This document shows, in pieces, positions 15,502 to 21,695 of a stretch of 39,735 nt of DNA (position 1 is its first letter; the number at the start of each line of letters is the position of its first letter). Made by a program: the position numbers and the translations under genes. Source of the stretch: Isosphaeraceae bacterium (GTDB taxonomy: Bacteria; Planctomycetota; Planctomycetia; Isosphaerales; Isosphaeraceae); contig JARLIH010000279.1 in assembly GCA_031291845.1 (NCBI GenBank), positions 1-39,735 of the forward strand, read 5' to 3'. The notes beneath the pieces are model-generated. The model was given only the letters and a program-made list of their open reading frames with translations. It made no database searches and had not been told where the DNA came from.

Positions 15502-16284
15502 TCAGTTCGTCACGGCCTGTTCGGCGAGGATGCTGGTGGCCTCCTGAATCAACGCCCGCGCCTTGACGATGCCCCACCTGTTCTCTTTGACCTTGTCGTC
15601 GCCCTTGTCGATCTCGGCATGCGTCGAGATGCAGGTCAGGGGGCCGACCGTCAGGTCCGCCTGCTTTGCGACGAACGCCTGGAGCCGGCCAAGGCCGATT
15701 AGGTTGCCGAGGCAACGGGTGATGTACGTGTGGTTGCGGTACGTCGCCGTCAGGCTCAGGCGCCGGTCGGATTGGCGCTTGAAGCTCAGGAAGCTGAGGC
15801 ACGGCGCGTCCCGGTATTTTTTGCGGTCGGAATCCGGATTGTAGATCGGAAGCTCGTATGCGGCCTTGAACGGCGTGCGCGCGCTGTTCTGGCTCTTGAG
15901 CTTTTCGATGATCTTTTCAAGCGGATCGTACACCGTGCCGTCAGCGTCGACACGCCGCGTCATCCGGTCGAAATAACGCCCCCATCGCTTGGTCGTCAGC
16001 CTGTCGTAGACCTTGCGGTATTCGGCGACGAGGTTCTCCACGCCGAACTTGCGATACAGCGCCGACGGGAAGATCGTGTTCACGACCGTCGAGATGGGGG
16101 CTTGCTTGTGCTCCCGCAGGAAAGTATCGACCAGCTTGACCACCCGGTTGTCCTGGGCGTCGAATTTGAGCGGGTCATCGACGCCGATGATGACGTTGTA
16201 ACCCTCTCCGGACCTCGCGATCGCGGAGGCGGCAGCGACCCACGCGCGGGCGCAGCTCGGTTGCGACTCAAGATTGATGTGCAT
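15502..16284 (-). CDS. thymidylate-synthase-superfamily protein, divergent
   Basis: A 260-residue protein with GAGGGAA about 6 bases before ATG 16284. The C-terminal half matches the TS/dCMP-hydroxymethylase fold: DAPCLSFLSF (Cys162 as the nucleophile, like E. coli TS Cys146), YRNHTY with Arg183 at the Arg166 position, Asn194 eleven residues later as in TS Asn177, then AKQADLTVGPLTC and STHAEID (His222). The position of TS Asp169 is Thr186, so substrate or reaction may differ from dUMP methylation. TS-family members put a methyl or hydroxymethyl group on the C5 of dUMP or dCMP. Here it sits between a protease gene and the helical/MazG fusion, consistent with pyrimidine hypermodification. It could instead be a catalytically altered nucleotide sensor. 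Confidence 0.78.
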   Translation of the reverse strand: MHINLESQPSCARAWVAAASAIARSGEGYNVIIGVDDPLKFDAQDNRVVKLVDTFLREHKQAPISTVVNTIFPSALYRKFGVENLVAEYRKVYDRLTTKRWGRYFDRMTRRVDADGTVYDPLEKIIEKLKSQNSARTPFKAAYELPIYNPDSDRKKYRDAPCLSFLSFKRQSDRRLSLTATYRNHTYITRCLGNLIGLGRLQAFVAKQADLTVGPLTCISTHAEIDKGDDKVKENRWGIVKARALIQEATSILAEQAVTN

Positions 16285-16294
16285 GTCGATTCCC

Positions 16295-16930
16295 TCAGTT
16301 GACCGTGACCATCTCCATGATCCGAGGGTTCATGTACCGCTCGGCAATCCACGCGTAGCCCGCCAGCCCCCACCCGGCTCCCCAACTGTTCCTGACCATC
16401 AGGAACCTTGCCCCTGCTTGATCGCCCGCCGCGACCGCGATGACCGCATGCCGACGGGTGATGTCGACGGCCTCCGTCGAGTCAACCACCCCGGCTTTCG
16501 GAGCGTAGAAGGAATTCGAGATGGACATGCCAACCAGCACGGGCGCCCCGGCAGTCACTTTCTGCCATGCCCGGCCGAATTTTCCCGCGAGGGTTTTCGA
16601 AGCCCGGCGGAACACGGCCCCGACCTTTGCGGGCGGCTTCCATGACTTCGGCACGGCCTGCAGGTAAGGCCACCCTGCCTCCAGCGGCTGGCCGTCCTGA
16701 TCCAAGGCGTCGCGGATCGACGGGATGTTCGTCCCGGCGGTGTGGCTCGCTCCCTGCCGCTGAATCGCGTGGTAGAACAGGTATTCGCACGAAAGGTCGG
16801 ACCACGTTGAGTCCCGCACCGCCGCGTGAGCGTCGCTCGCCGCGAACGCCAGACAGGTCGGACGAAGTCCCTGCTCGCGGGCCGCTCCGAACTGGCCGCG
16901 AAGATCACGGACGATCGTAATGGAGCTCAT
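16295..16930 (-). CDS. papain-like cysteine peptidase (C1 family)
   Basis: A 211-residue protein. I chose ATG 16930 because GGGAG precedes it and it overlaps the upstream stop as ATGA; the longer frame to 17038 reads through the upstream gene and is rejected. The papain elements are in order: the oxyanion Gln20 and nucleophile in EQGLRPTCLAFA (Cys26), His161 in RRHAVIAVA and Asn181 in VRNSWGAGWG, the last being a textbook C1 signature. No signal peptide or inhibitory pro-region is present, so it should be active in the cytoplasm unless restrained. The gene immediately upstream encodes a protein with a chagasin-like domain, the natural inhibitor fold for C1 peptidases. This strongly suggests an inhibitor/effector pair. 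Confidence 0.9.
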   Translation of the reverse strand: MSSITIVRDLRGQFGAAREQGLRPTCLAFAASDAHAAVRDSTWSDLSCEYLFYHAIQRQGASHTAGTNIPSIRDALDQDGQPLEAGWPYLQAVPKSWKPPAKVGAVFRRASKTLAGKFGRAWQKVTAGAPVLVGMSISNSFYAPKAGVVDSTEAVDITRRHAVIAVAAGDQAGARFLMVRNSWGAGWGLAGYAWIAERYMNPRIMEMVTVN

Positions 16931-17943
16931 GCGACTCCCAGCAGGGCCTCCCGTTGCGCCTGAAGGAGGCCCGCCGGAACCGGCCCCGTGAAGTCCACTT
17001 CGAGGTCGAGCGAGCGGAGCGGCTCGGATGCCATCCACGGCCGGACCTCGCTCAGGTTGACGTGTCCGATCGCCCCGGCATTGGATTCGGCGACCACAGT
17101 GCGAAAGACCATGCCACCGACCGTGTCCTTATCATGAGGGTCCGTGCGTCCGTCCCTGACGATGGCCAGCCCTACCTCCGCCAGGTCTTCGATCCGCCAC
17201 AGGTAGCCAGAACCGCTGTGCTCTAGCACGTTGATCACCACCAGGTCCGACCGGCTGCCTTCGAGGAGCAACCCGTCGTCTCGCTCTGTGATCAGCCAGA
17301 CGTCACCCCTATAGTTTTCGGGCTCGTAGGGGTCGAGGAGCCGTCTTTTGATCTCCCTGGCTTTCACGCCCAGCAGCTCGTCATAGGCGGTCCTGTCGAT
17401 AACCCGACCGGAGAGCAGGGAGTGGCATGTCGCCGAGTAACTGGCGCCCAGCCGGAGCGAGAGCTGGTAAACCGTGTCCGGATCGATCAGGTTCTCCGGC
17501 GTCCAGCCCTGCCTACGGACGTGCTTGGCGAGCAGCCATGTGGGCAGCAATAGCTGGGACGCGAAGGCGTTGGCCTGAATTTCCTGGAGATCGTAGCCGC
17601 CAGCGATCTTTGCTCCGAACGGCGAGCGCGTCAGGATGTCTTCGGGGTCGAGGCTGGGCGTGTGGTTCAGCACCGCATGCCCCAACTCGTGCGCGGCCGT
17701 GAAGCGCTGGACGGGAAGCTGCCGCTGCGTGGTGATGATGACTCCCGGCGACCCCTCATTCAGGTAGGCACCGAGGAGCTTGTCCAGCGGCCGAAACATG
17801 ACCGGCAGGTCACGCTTCGCCATCATGCCGAAGACGTCAATCCTCCCCTCCTCGCCGTCGGTGTAGCGCTTGGTCTCGAACTCCTTGTGGAGCCGATCCG
17901 CCGCTTGGGCGGCGCTCAGGATGGCAGTCCGCATGTCGGCCAC
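16927..17943 (-). CDS. ImmA/IrrE metallopeptidase with C-terminal chagasin-like inhibitor domain
   Basis: A 338-residue protein starting at GTG 17943, which has AAGGAGGG at optimal distance; ATG 17934 is too far from it. Residues about 60-190 are an ImmA/IrrE (M78) peptidase: AAHELGHAVL carries HExxH (His85, Glu86, His89) and EIQANAFASQLLLP gives the third ligand, Glu121. The C-terminal part (about 212-315) shows three loops of I42/chagasin inhibitors in the right order: SGSGYLW at 243-249 (NPTTGYxW loop), VGG at 275-277 (GxGG loop) and VRPW at 300-303 (RPW/F loop). Chagasins plug the active site of papain-family peptidases. The next gene, overlapping by ATGA, encodes one. ImmA peptidases usually cleave the XRE repressor encoded beside them, here the gene 3 bases upstream. 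The chagasin assignment is my motif reading. Confidence 0.85.
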   Translation of the reverse strand: MADMRTAILSAAQAADRLHKEFETKRYTDGEEGRIDVFGMMAKRDLPVMFRPLDKLLGAYLNEGSPGVIITTQRQLPVQRFTAAHELGHAVLNHTPSLDPEDILTRSPFGAKIAGGYDLQEIQANAFASQLLLPTWLLAKHVRRQGWTPENLIDPDTVYQLSLRLGASYSATCHSLLSGRVIDRTAYDELLGVKAREIKRRLLDPYEPENYRGDVWLITERDDGLLLEGSRSDLVVINVLEHSGSGYLWRIEDLAEVGLAIVRDGRTDPHDKDTVGGMVFRTVVAESNAGAIGHVNLSEVRPWMASEPLRSLDLEVDFTGPVPAGLLQAQREALLGVA

Positions 17944-17946
17944 GGC

Positions 17947-18324
17947 CTAACCCTCCTTTTGCTGCTTCCTCGCCCGCAGGAAATCCGCAAATCGGCCAAG
18001 CTCGGCGCGGTCGTCGGCCGACAGCTCGGACGCCTTCCGCGCCAGATGCGCGATGTCCTCGCCGTAGGTCGGGTCCTGAGCTTCCTCGCCGGTGAAGTGG
18101 CTGACGGGTCGCTTGTAGAGGGTCGCGAGCTTCTTCAGCTCAAGCGCATCGACCTTCCGCTGGCCCGACTCGATGTTAGAAAGCGCGGACCTCGACACGT
18201 CGAGGTATTTGGCGACCTCCTCCTGGGAAAACCCCAGGTATTCGCGAGCTTCGCGGAGCAGCTCGCCCAGGGTCTTCCGATCGTCATCCTTGACGTCCGG
18301 CTTTTTGACCCGGTCCTTGCTCAT
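17947..18324 (-). CDS. XRE-family helix-turn-helix regulator
   Basis: A 125-residue protein. ATG 18324 has GGGAGGG 6 bases upstream and overlaps the ACP-like stop as ATGA; the longer frame to 18516 is out of frame with real coding and is rejected. The Cro/C1-type HTH spans about residues 18-78: TLGELLREAREYLGFSQEEV, then AKYLDVSRSALSNIESGQRK. The C-terminal 45 residues are helical and charged. Encoded directly before an ImmA/IrrE peptidase, it forms the usual XRE-ImmA switch, in which the peptidase cleaves the repressor on a signal. It probably binds the two similar palindromic sites upstream of the operon and autoregulates. Confidence 0.93.
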   Translation of the reverse strand: MSKDRVKKPDVKDDDRKTLGELLREAREYLGFSQEEVAKYLDVSRSALSNIESGQRKVDALELKKLATLYKRPVSHFTGEEAQDPTYGEDIAHLARKASELSADDRAELGRFADFLRARKQQKEG

Positions 18325-18641
18325 GAGCGCCCTCCCGATCGGTGATTGTCGTCCCACAACCGACGCAACTGGCCGGACATATGCTCGTAGGCGTCGTCTT
18401 CGCTGGTGTACCCGCCGCGCCGAACGAGCTTTTCCGGAGGGAGGGGGAAGTCGAAAAGATCCTCCAGCGACACCAGCACCGAGACCATCCTCAGTGAGTC
18501 GAGCAGAGGCTCCCATTCGCCGCGCAGATCCACACCCTCCTCGGCGGCTTCCCGGATGCCTTCCCGGAGTCGGCTTTCGACGTCAGCAATCGGATAGACC
18601 GCCTCGGCGGTCGCGGCTTTTTCGGGAGCGTCAACCAACAT
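18321..18641 (-). CDS. acyl-carrier-protein-like protein
   Basis: A 106-residue protein, first gene of the operon, with AAGGAG about 9 bases before ATG 18641. The segment EPLLDSLRMVSVLVSLEDLF (residues 44-63) matches the start of ACP helix II; Ser49 in the DSL motif is the 4'-phosphopantetheine site. DFPLPPEKL and YTSEDDAYEHM fit the following loop and helix III (usual pattern IPxExxxxxxTVxDA). The N-terminal helix (VESRLREGIREAAEEG) also fits. The last gene of the operon is AcpS, able to activate it. No ligase, ketosynthase or acyltransferase is encoded nearby, so the carried group is unknown; I infer use as a prosthetic arm in a modification or signalling step rather than in fatty-acid synthesis. 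Confidence 0.82.
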   Translation of the reverse strand: MLVDAPEKAATAEAVYPIADVESRLREGIREAAEEGVDLRGEWEPLLDSLRMVSVLVSLEDLFDFPLPPEKLVRRGGYTSEDDAYEHMSGQLRRLWDDNHRSGGRS

Positions 18642-18686
18642 AGGTGCAGTCTCCTTCTGGCCTTATCCTCCCCCATCCTGCAAAAT

Positions 18687-18715
18687 ATCCTACGAGCCGT
18701 TCGTCCGAAAATCAA
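18687..18715 (-). promoter_or_regulatory. promoter of the seven-gene operon
   Basis: On the minus strand TTGATT (18715-18710) and TAGGAT (18692-18687) are separated by exactly 17 bases, and the ACP-like ATG lies 45 bases beyond the -10. This is a good sigma70-type promoter in an AT-richer patch. One of the two palindromic sites overlaps the -35. Confidence 0.6.
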
Positions 18716-18749
18716 GCATCATGGGCAGTCTTTGTCCGATTTTCAGACA
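18702..18749. promoter_or_regulatory. two candidate XRE operator sites
   Basis: Site 1 (18733-18749) is TGTCCGATTTTCAGACA, a 17-base palindrome with 7-base arms differing at one position. Site 2 (18702-18718) is CGTCCGAAAATCAAGCA, which shares the GTCCGA half-site and the AT centre. Their centres are 31 bases apart, about three helical turns, on the same DNA face. Site 2 overlaps the predicted -35. This is a typical layout for cooperative autorepression by the XRE protein encoded as the second gene. Confidence 0.55.
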
Positions 18750-19076
18750 GTTGCAGCCATATGTCGACGCAACCTAAATCGGGCCAATACATTGCGTTGC
18801 GGATTCAGAGTAACCACCTTCGTTGAAGGTCATATCGATTAAGTGAGAAGGGGAGGGTTGCCCCTCCCCTTTCTGCGCCCTCGACGACAGGACCGTCGAT
18901 GCCTCCGTATTGGTTTTTCCCGCTGGCCGAGGGCGCCGGGTCAGCACATGCGCCACCGCCTTATCGACGGTGTCGGGAGAATTCCCCGGAGGCTTCTGGT
19001 CCCTGCACGGTGAAGAAGCTGCCTGACCCGGGTTTCAGTATCGCTTTCAGGGCGGCCTCCTTGGGACTCAGCCCGG
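18750..19076. other. intergenic between operon promoter and IS66 remnant
   Basis: Apart from the hairpin at 18848-18874 I see no gene here. Open frames on both strands have no family features. The part nearest the IS remnant may be scar sequence left by the deletion that removed the rest of the element. Confidence 0.45.
18848..18874. terminator. strong hairpin, possible terminator
   Basis: AAGGGGAGGG at 18848-18857 and CCCTCCCCTT at 18862-18871 pair perfectly over 10 bases around a TTGC loop. Neither strand has a long T-run, so termination is uncertain. It sits between the IS66 remnant and the operon promoter, both on the minus strand, and would insulate the operon. Confidence 0.45.
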
Positions 19077-19433
19077 TCAGAGGCAAATGTGATTCGCCGA
19101 ACGGCCCCCGTTATTCGAATGGTGGGCCACCTCGAAATGCTGATCGTGCAGGCGTCCACGGTCAGAGATTTTTATTGTGAATTCTTCGTGAAGATGCCAT
19201 GTGCAGTACCTGTACTTTTGGCCTTTGTACCAGATGACCAGCCCGTCGGCGTCCCAATAAATCATCTTAATGCGATCACGTCGTCCGTTGAGGAAAAGGA
19301 AGAGATGGCCGGAGAGCAGATCCTCCTCGGGGATGGCCTGGCTGACGAGTCCGGAGAGGCCATCGAAGCTTTTTCTGAGGTCCACGGCCTCGGTGTGGAG
19401 GAAGATGCGCACGGTATGGGGGAAGCTCAGCAT
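19077..19433 (-). pseudogene. tnpB: IS66 tnpB (Orf2) remnant, 3' end replaced
   Basis: The frame starts with a typical IS66 Orf2 protein: MLSFPHTVRIFLHTEAVDLR, KSFDGLSGLV, HLFLFLNGRRDRIKMIYWD and GLVIWYKG. After residue about 71 the sequence no longer resembles the family (expected WYKRLE... then the C-terminal segment) and runs on as QKYRYCTWHLHEEF to an unrelated stop. The break near position 19220 marks the deletion end. Its start overlaps the end of the tnpA-like gene (ATGCTGA), the normal IS66 layout. The transposase gene tnpC is absent, so this is a non-autonomous remnant. Confidence 0.8.
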
Positions 19434-19886
19434 GAGGGATCCTCCCAGGCCGCCGACGAGCGCGCCACGGTTTCGACGACCTGACAGACCAGGTCGACAC
19501 CAGCAGCGATGGGCAGGAGAGTCCGCCCGCCGTTAGCGAGTTGGATCGTGATGAGGTCGGTGGAATCGTGGGGTTGCGACTTGGGGACAGACGGAACGAT
19601 CACGGGAACGAACGCGGATTTGCGCGAGGAGAACGCGACGGGGAGCGTTGCTCGCAAGGCGAGACGACGTTTCCAAGCGTGGAACGACGCGGTCGAGACC
19701 CCTTCTCTCTGGCAGAACTGGTGAATCGTGAGACCGCTGTCGGGTTGCTGGCGCACGCGCAGCTGCCAAAGAGCTTCCAAGGCGGGATTGACCGGACGAG
19801 GCATGGTCTGACTCCTGAAGACGAACAGGGTTGGTCCGTCGTCCAGGCTATCAGGCCGCACAAGACTGGTTATTTCGAACGCTTAC
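19200..19886 (-). mobile_element. truncated IS66-family element with one terminus
   Basis: Read on the minus strand, the element begins GTAAGCGTTCGAAATAACCA at 19886, the GTAAGCG start characteristic of IS66 inverted repeats. tnpA and the front part of tnpB follow. No matching GTAAGC end is found on the other side, and tnpC is gone; the inner boundary near 19220 is approximate. Bases 19887-19894 (CCTCTCGC) would be one copy of the 8-bp target duplication. Confidence 0.75.
19427..19804 (-). CDS. tnpA: IS66 tnpA (Orf1) helix-turn-helix accessory protein
   Basis: A 125-residue protein starting at ATG 19804 (MPRPVNPALEALWQLRVRQQ); the longer frame to 19861 reads into the terminal repeat region. 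The N-terminal half holds the IS66 Orf1 HTH (LTIHQFCQREGVSTASFHAWKRRL), and the C-terminus has the usual beta segment DLITIQLANGGRTLLPIAAG followed by DLVCQVVETVA. It is intact, but with tnpB truncated and tnpC missing it is unlikely to support transposition. Confidence 0.85.
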   Translation of the reverse strand: MPRPVNPALEALWQLRVRQQPDSGLTIHQFCQREGVSTASFHAWKRRLALRATLPVAFSSRKSAFVPVIVPSVPKSQPHDSTDLITIQLANGGRTLLPIAAGVDLVCQVVETVARSSAAWEDPSC

Positions 19887-20104
19887 CCTCTCGCCGCGAG
19901 CCGATCCCGCTTGCGCGGCCGCCCTCGCGGCCTCCGTACGGTGGGCGTGCTTGCCGCGACGGGTTCTCGCTGGAACGCCTTCCACGAATGCTCAAGGGAG
20001 GTGCGTGCGATCGAGACGGCCGCCACCGTCACGCTTAAGGCTCGCGCCGCCGATCCGGTCTCGAAACCCTGCGCGAGCAGCCACGCCATCTCGCGTTTCC
20101 AGAG
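19883..20104 (-). pseudogene. helix-turn-helix gene fragment cut by IS66
   Basis: The minus-strand frame reads WKREMAWLLAQGF, then GSAARALSVTVAAVSIARTS and SWKAFQREP, and ends PRGRPRKRDRLAARG. The first part resembles the C-terminal HTH (whole-helix AxLLAxGxxxxxxARxLxVxxxxVS) of a family common in planctomycetes that looks like sigma-factor region 4; the tail contains an AT-hook-like RGRPRKR. The stop codon is the TAA inside the GTAAGCG terminus of the IS66 remnant, so the gene was interrupted there. Upstream, an in-frame TGA blocks the frame and no 5' part is recognised. I treat it as a decayed fragment. Confidence 0.5.
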
Positions 20105-20247
20105 TCATCGGCATCGCGGCCATTATTGGGGAAGGCTTTATGATCAGCAGGCGTTCCGTAATAATGGAACCGATCGGGACGCGGTCTCTGTCCTTGATGC
20201 TGGTCGCTTCAGCTTGACGTTTGTCTTCTTGTGAATGGAGCACGATC

Positions 20248-20928
20248 ATGGGTCGAGCAACAAAGAGATCCTTTGAGCTGGCTGTCGTCTTTGGAATCTC
20301 GACCTTTGCGGCCGTGACAATGGCTCACGGCGAGGAACGTTCCGTAACGGTCGTTCATCAAGGCTCGGTCCGAGAAAAGCATCGGCCAGTCCACCGTTTC
20401 CGCATCACGCTGATCAATCGCGATGACGAGCCCAAGTGGTTTGTTTTTCCAACTCGATCGGATGTGAAGCTGCCGGCCGATGGGGTTTTCCGAAACTATG
20501 ACGGCGATCATAGCCAGCGATTTCGCGGGCACGGTGTTGAAGGTAAGCGCGGCGCTGTATTTTTGGTCGAATTCTCGGGCAAGGACAGCTTCCAGGCACT
20601 TCGCGTGCCCGCAAAGTCACAAGTGAAGCTTGAGTGGTTACATATAGTCGGTGATCCGGACTACAAGTTCGATACGATGACGGTGCTGGAGGGGCATAGA
20701 CTATTGGTCAATGGAAAGAGGGGCCTTGAAGAATGGTTGCCCTATAATGTGACTTCGGATCGTAATGTCTTTGCCTCCAGTTGTCGTGACGCGATCGAGT
20801 TAGATCGGGACCCCATCAAACAGAGCGAGCGGACCGACTACCCGAAAGAAGACGTGATTCAAGTTACTCTGATGAAGCCAATCGCAAACACAGTCATTTT
20901 TTGTCAGAGCCGACAGAGAGACGAATAG
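20248..20928 (+). CDS. exported protein of unknown function
   Basis: A 226-residue protein. ATG 20248 has GGAG 7 bases upstream and is followed by a signal peptide (MGRATKRSFELAVVFGISTF, then AAVTMAHG); the TTG at 20221 is less likely. The mature protein is beta-rich: VHRFRITLINRDDEPKWFVF, then AVFLVEFSG and FQALRVPAKSQVKLEWLHI, suggesting a single Ig-like or C2-like sandwich. It has two or three cysteines near the C-terminus. No family is recognised. The codon composition appears somewhat less GC-rich than the large genes to the right. Confidence 0.7.
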   Translation: MGRATKRSFELAVVFGISTFAAVTMAHGEERSVTVVHQGSVREKHRPVHRFRITLINRDDEPKWFVFPTRSDVKLPADGVFRNYDGDHSQRFRGHGVEGKRGAVFLVEFSGKDSFQALRVPAKSQVKLEWLHIVGDPDYKFDTMTVLEGHRLLVNGKRGLEEWLPYNVTSDRNVFASSCRDAIELDRDPIKQSERTDYPKEDVIQVTLMKPIANTVIFCQSRQRDE

Positions 20929-21695
20929 AAGTTAGATCAAGGTGGCACAGTAAAGTTCGATGGCCATCGGTCGTTATAACCGCGGGTGTTGCATGCGCGA
21001 CGCCACCCGGTCGGTTCGACATGAATTAGCAAGCGGTTCAGGAGACGCCACCCGGGCCAACCGCGCGCTCTTCCGGTGCCGAATCGCCGCCAAGACCGTC
21101 CGTCTATGGTCCGTCGGGTGTGGACGAGCATCGGGCCGTCCCGCCGTGACTCGGCCAGACTGAACGCTCACTGTCGGGGCGAGGCAAGGCCGAGACCAAG
21201 CCTCGCTTCAAGGGTGAAACGTCACCGGTGAGACACGTTCTCTCAGACAGTACTGCGTGGGCGTTCGGCAGACGGGGTCCGCCGCACGCACACTCCGGAG
21301 CGACAGCCAGGCCAGCCAGGCGTCTAGACGATGTAAGAAGCCCCCTCGTACCCGGGATCGACTGTTGTGACGTGAAAAACCCGGTGTCTTAGGCAGGAGT
21401 CAGTCGCTCGTCGGGGTCGCGCGGAGCGCCGGGTTCAGGAACGGAACAGAACGCCTCCGACGTCACCCACGCCCTCCCCGCGCCGGGCGTCCCTGCTTTT
21501 ACGAGGCACGATCGCGGGAGTCGGTGGTCGGTCGCAAGGCACGAAGGATGAAGTGCCAGGTACCCCAGATCCGAACCGCGCGCACTGGGCCGGTTTGTGG
21601 TATATCCGATGGCCGCCTGCGTCGGTGCGCCGCGGGGGACTTTGGGACGCCGCGACCCCGGGCGCTGGAGGCGCAAGGCTCCGGGGTAACGCGCA
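20929..21695. other. intergenic, nothing recognisable
   Basis: About 770 bases without a supported gene. The minus-strand frames here are Arg/Pro-rich. A 10-base direct repeat (CGCCACCCGG) occurs twice about 45 bases apart near 21000-21050. I saw no RNA gene. Confidence 0.5.
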
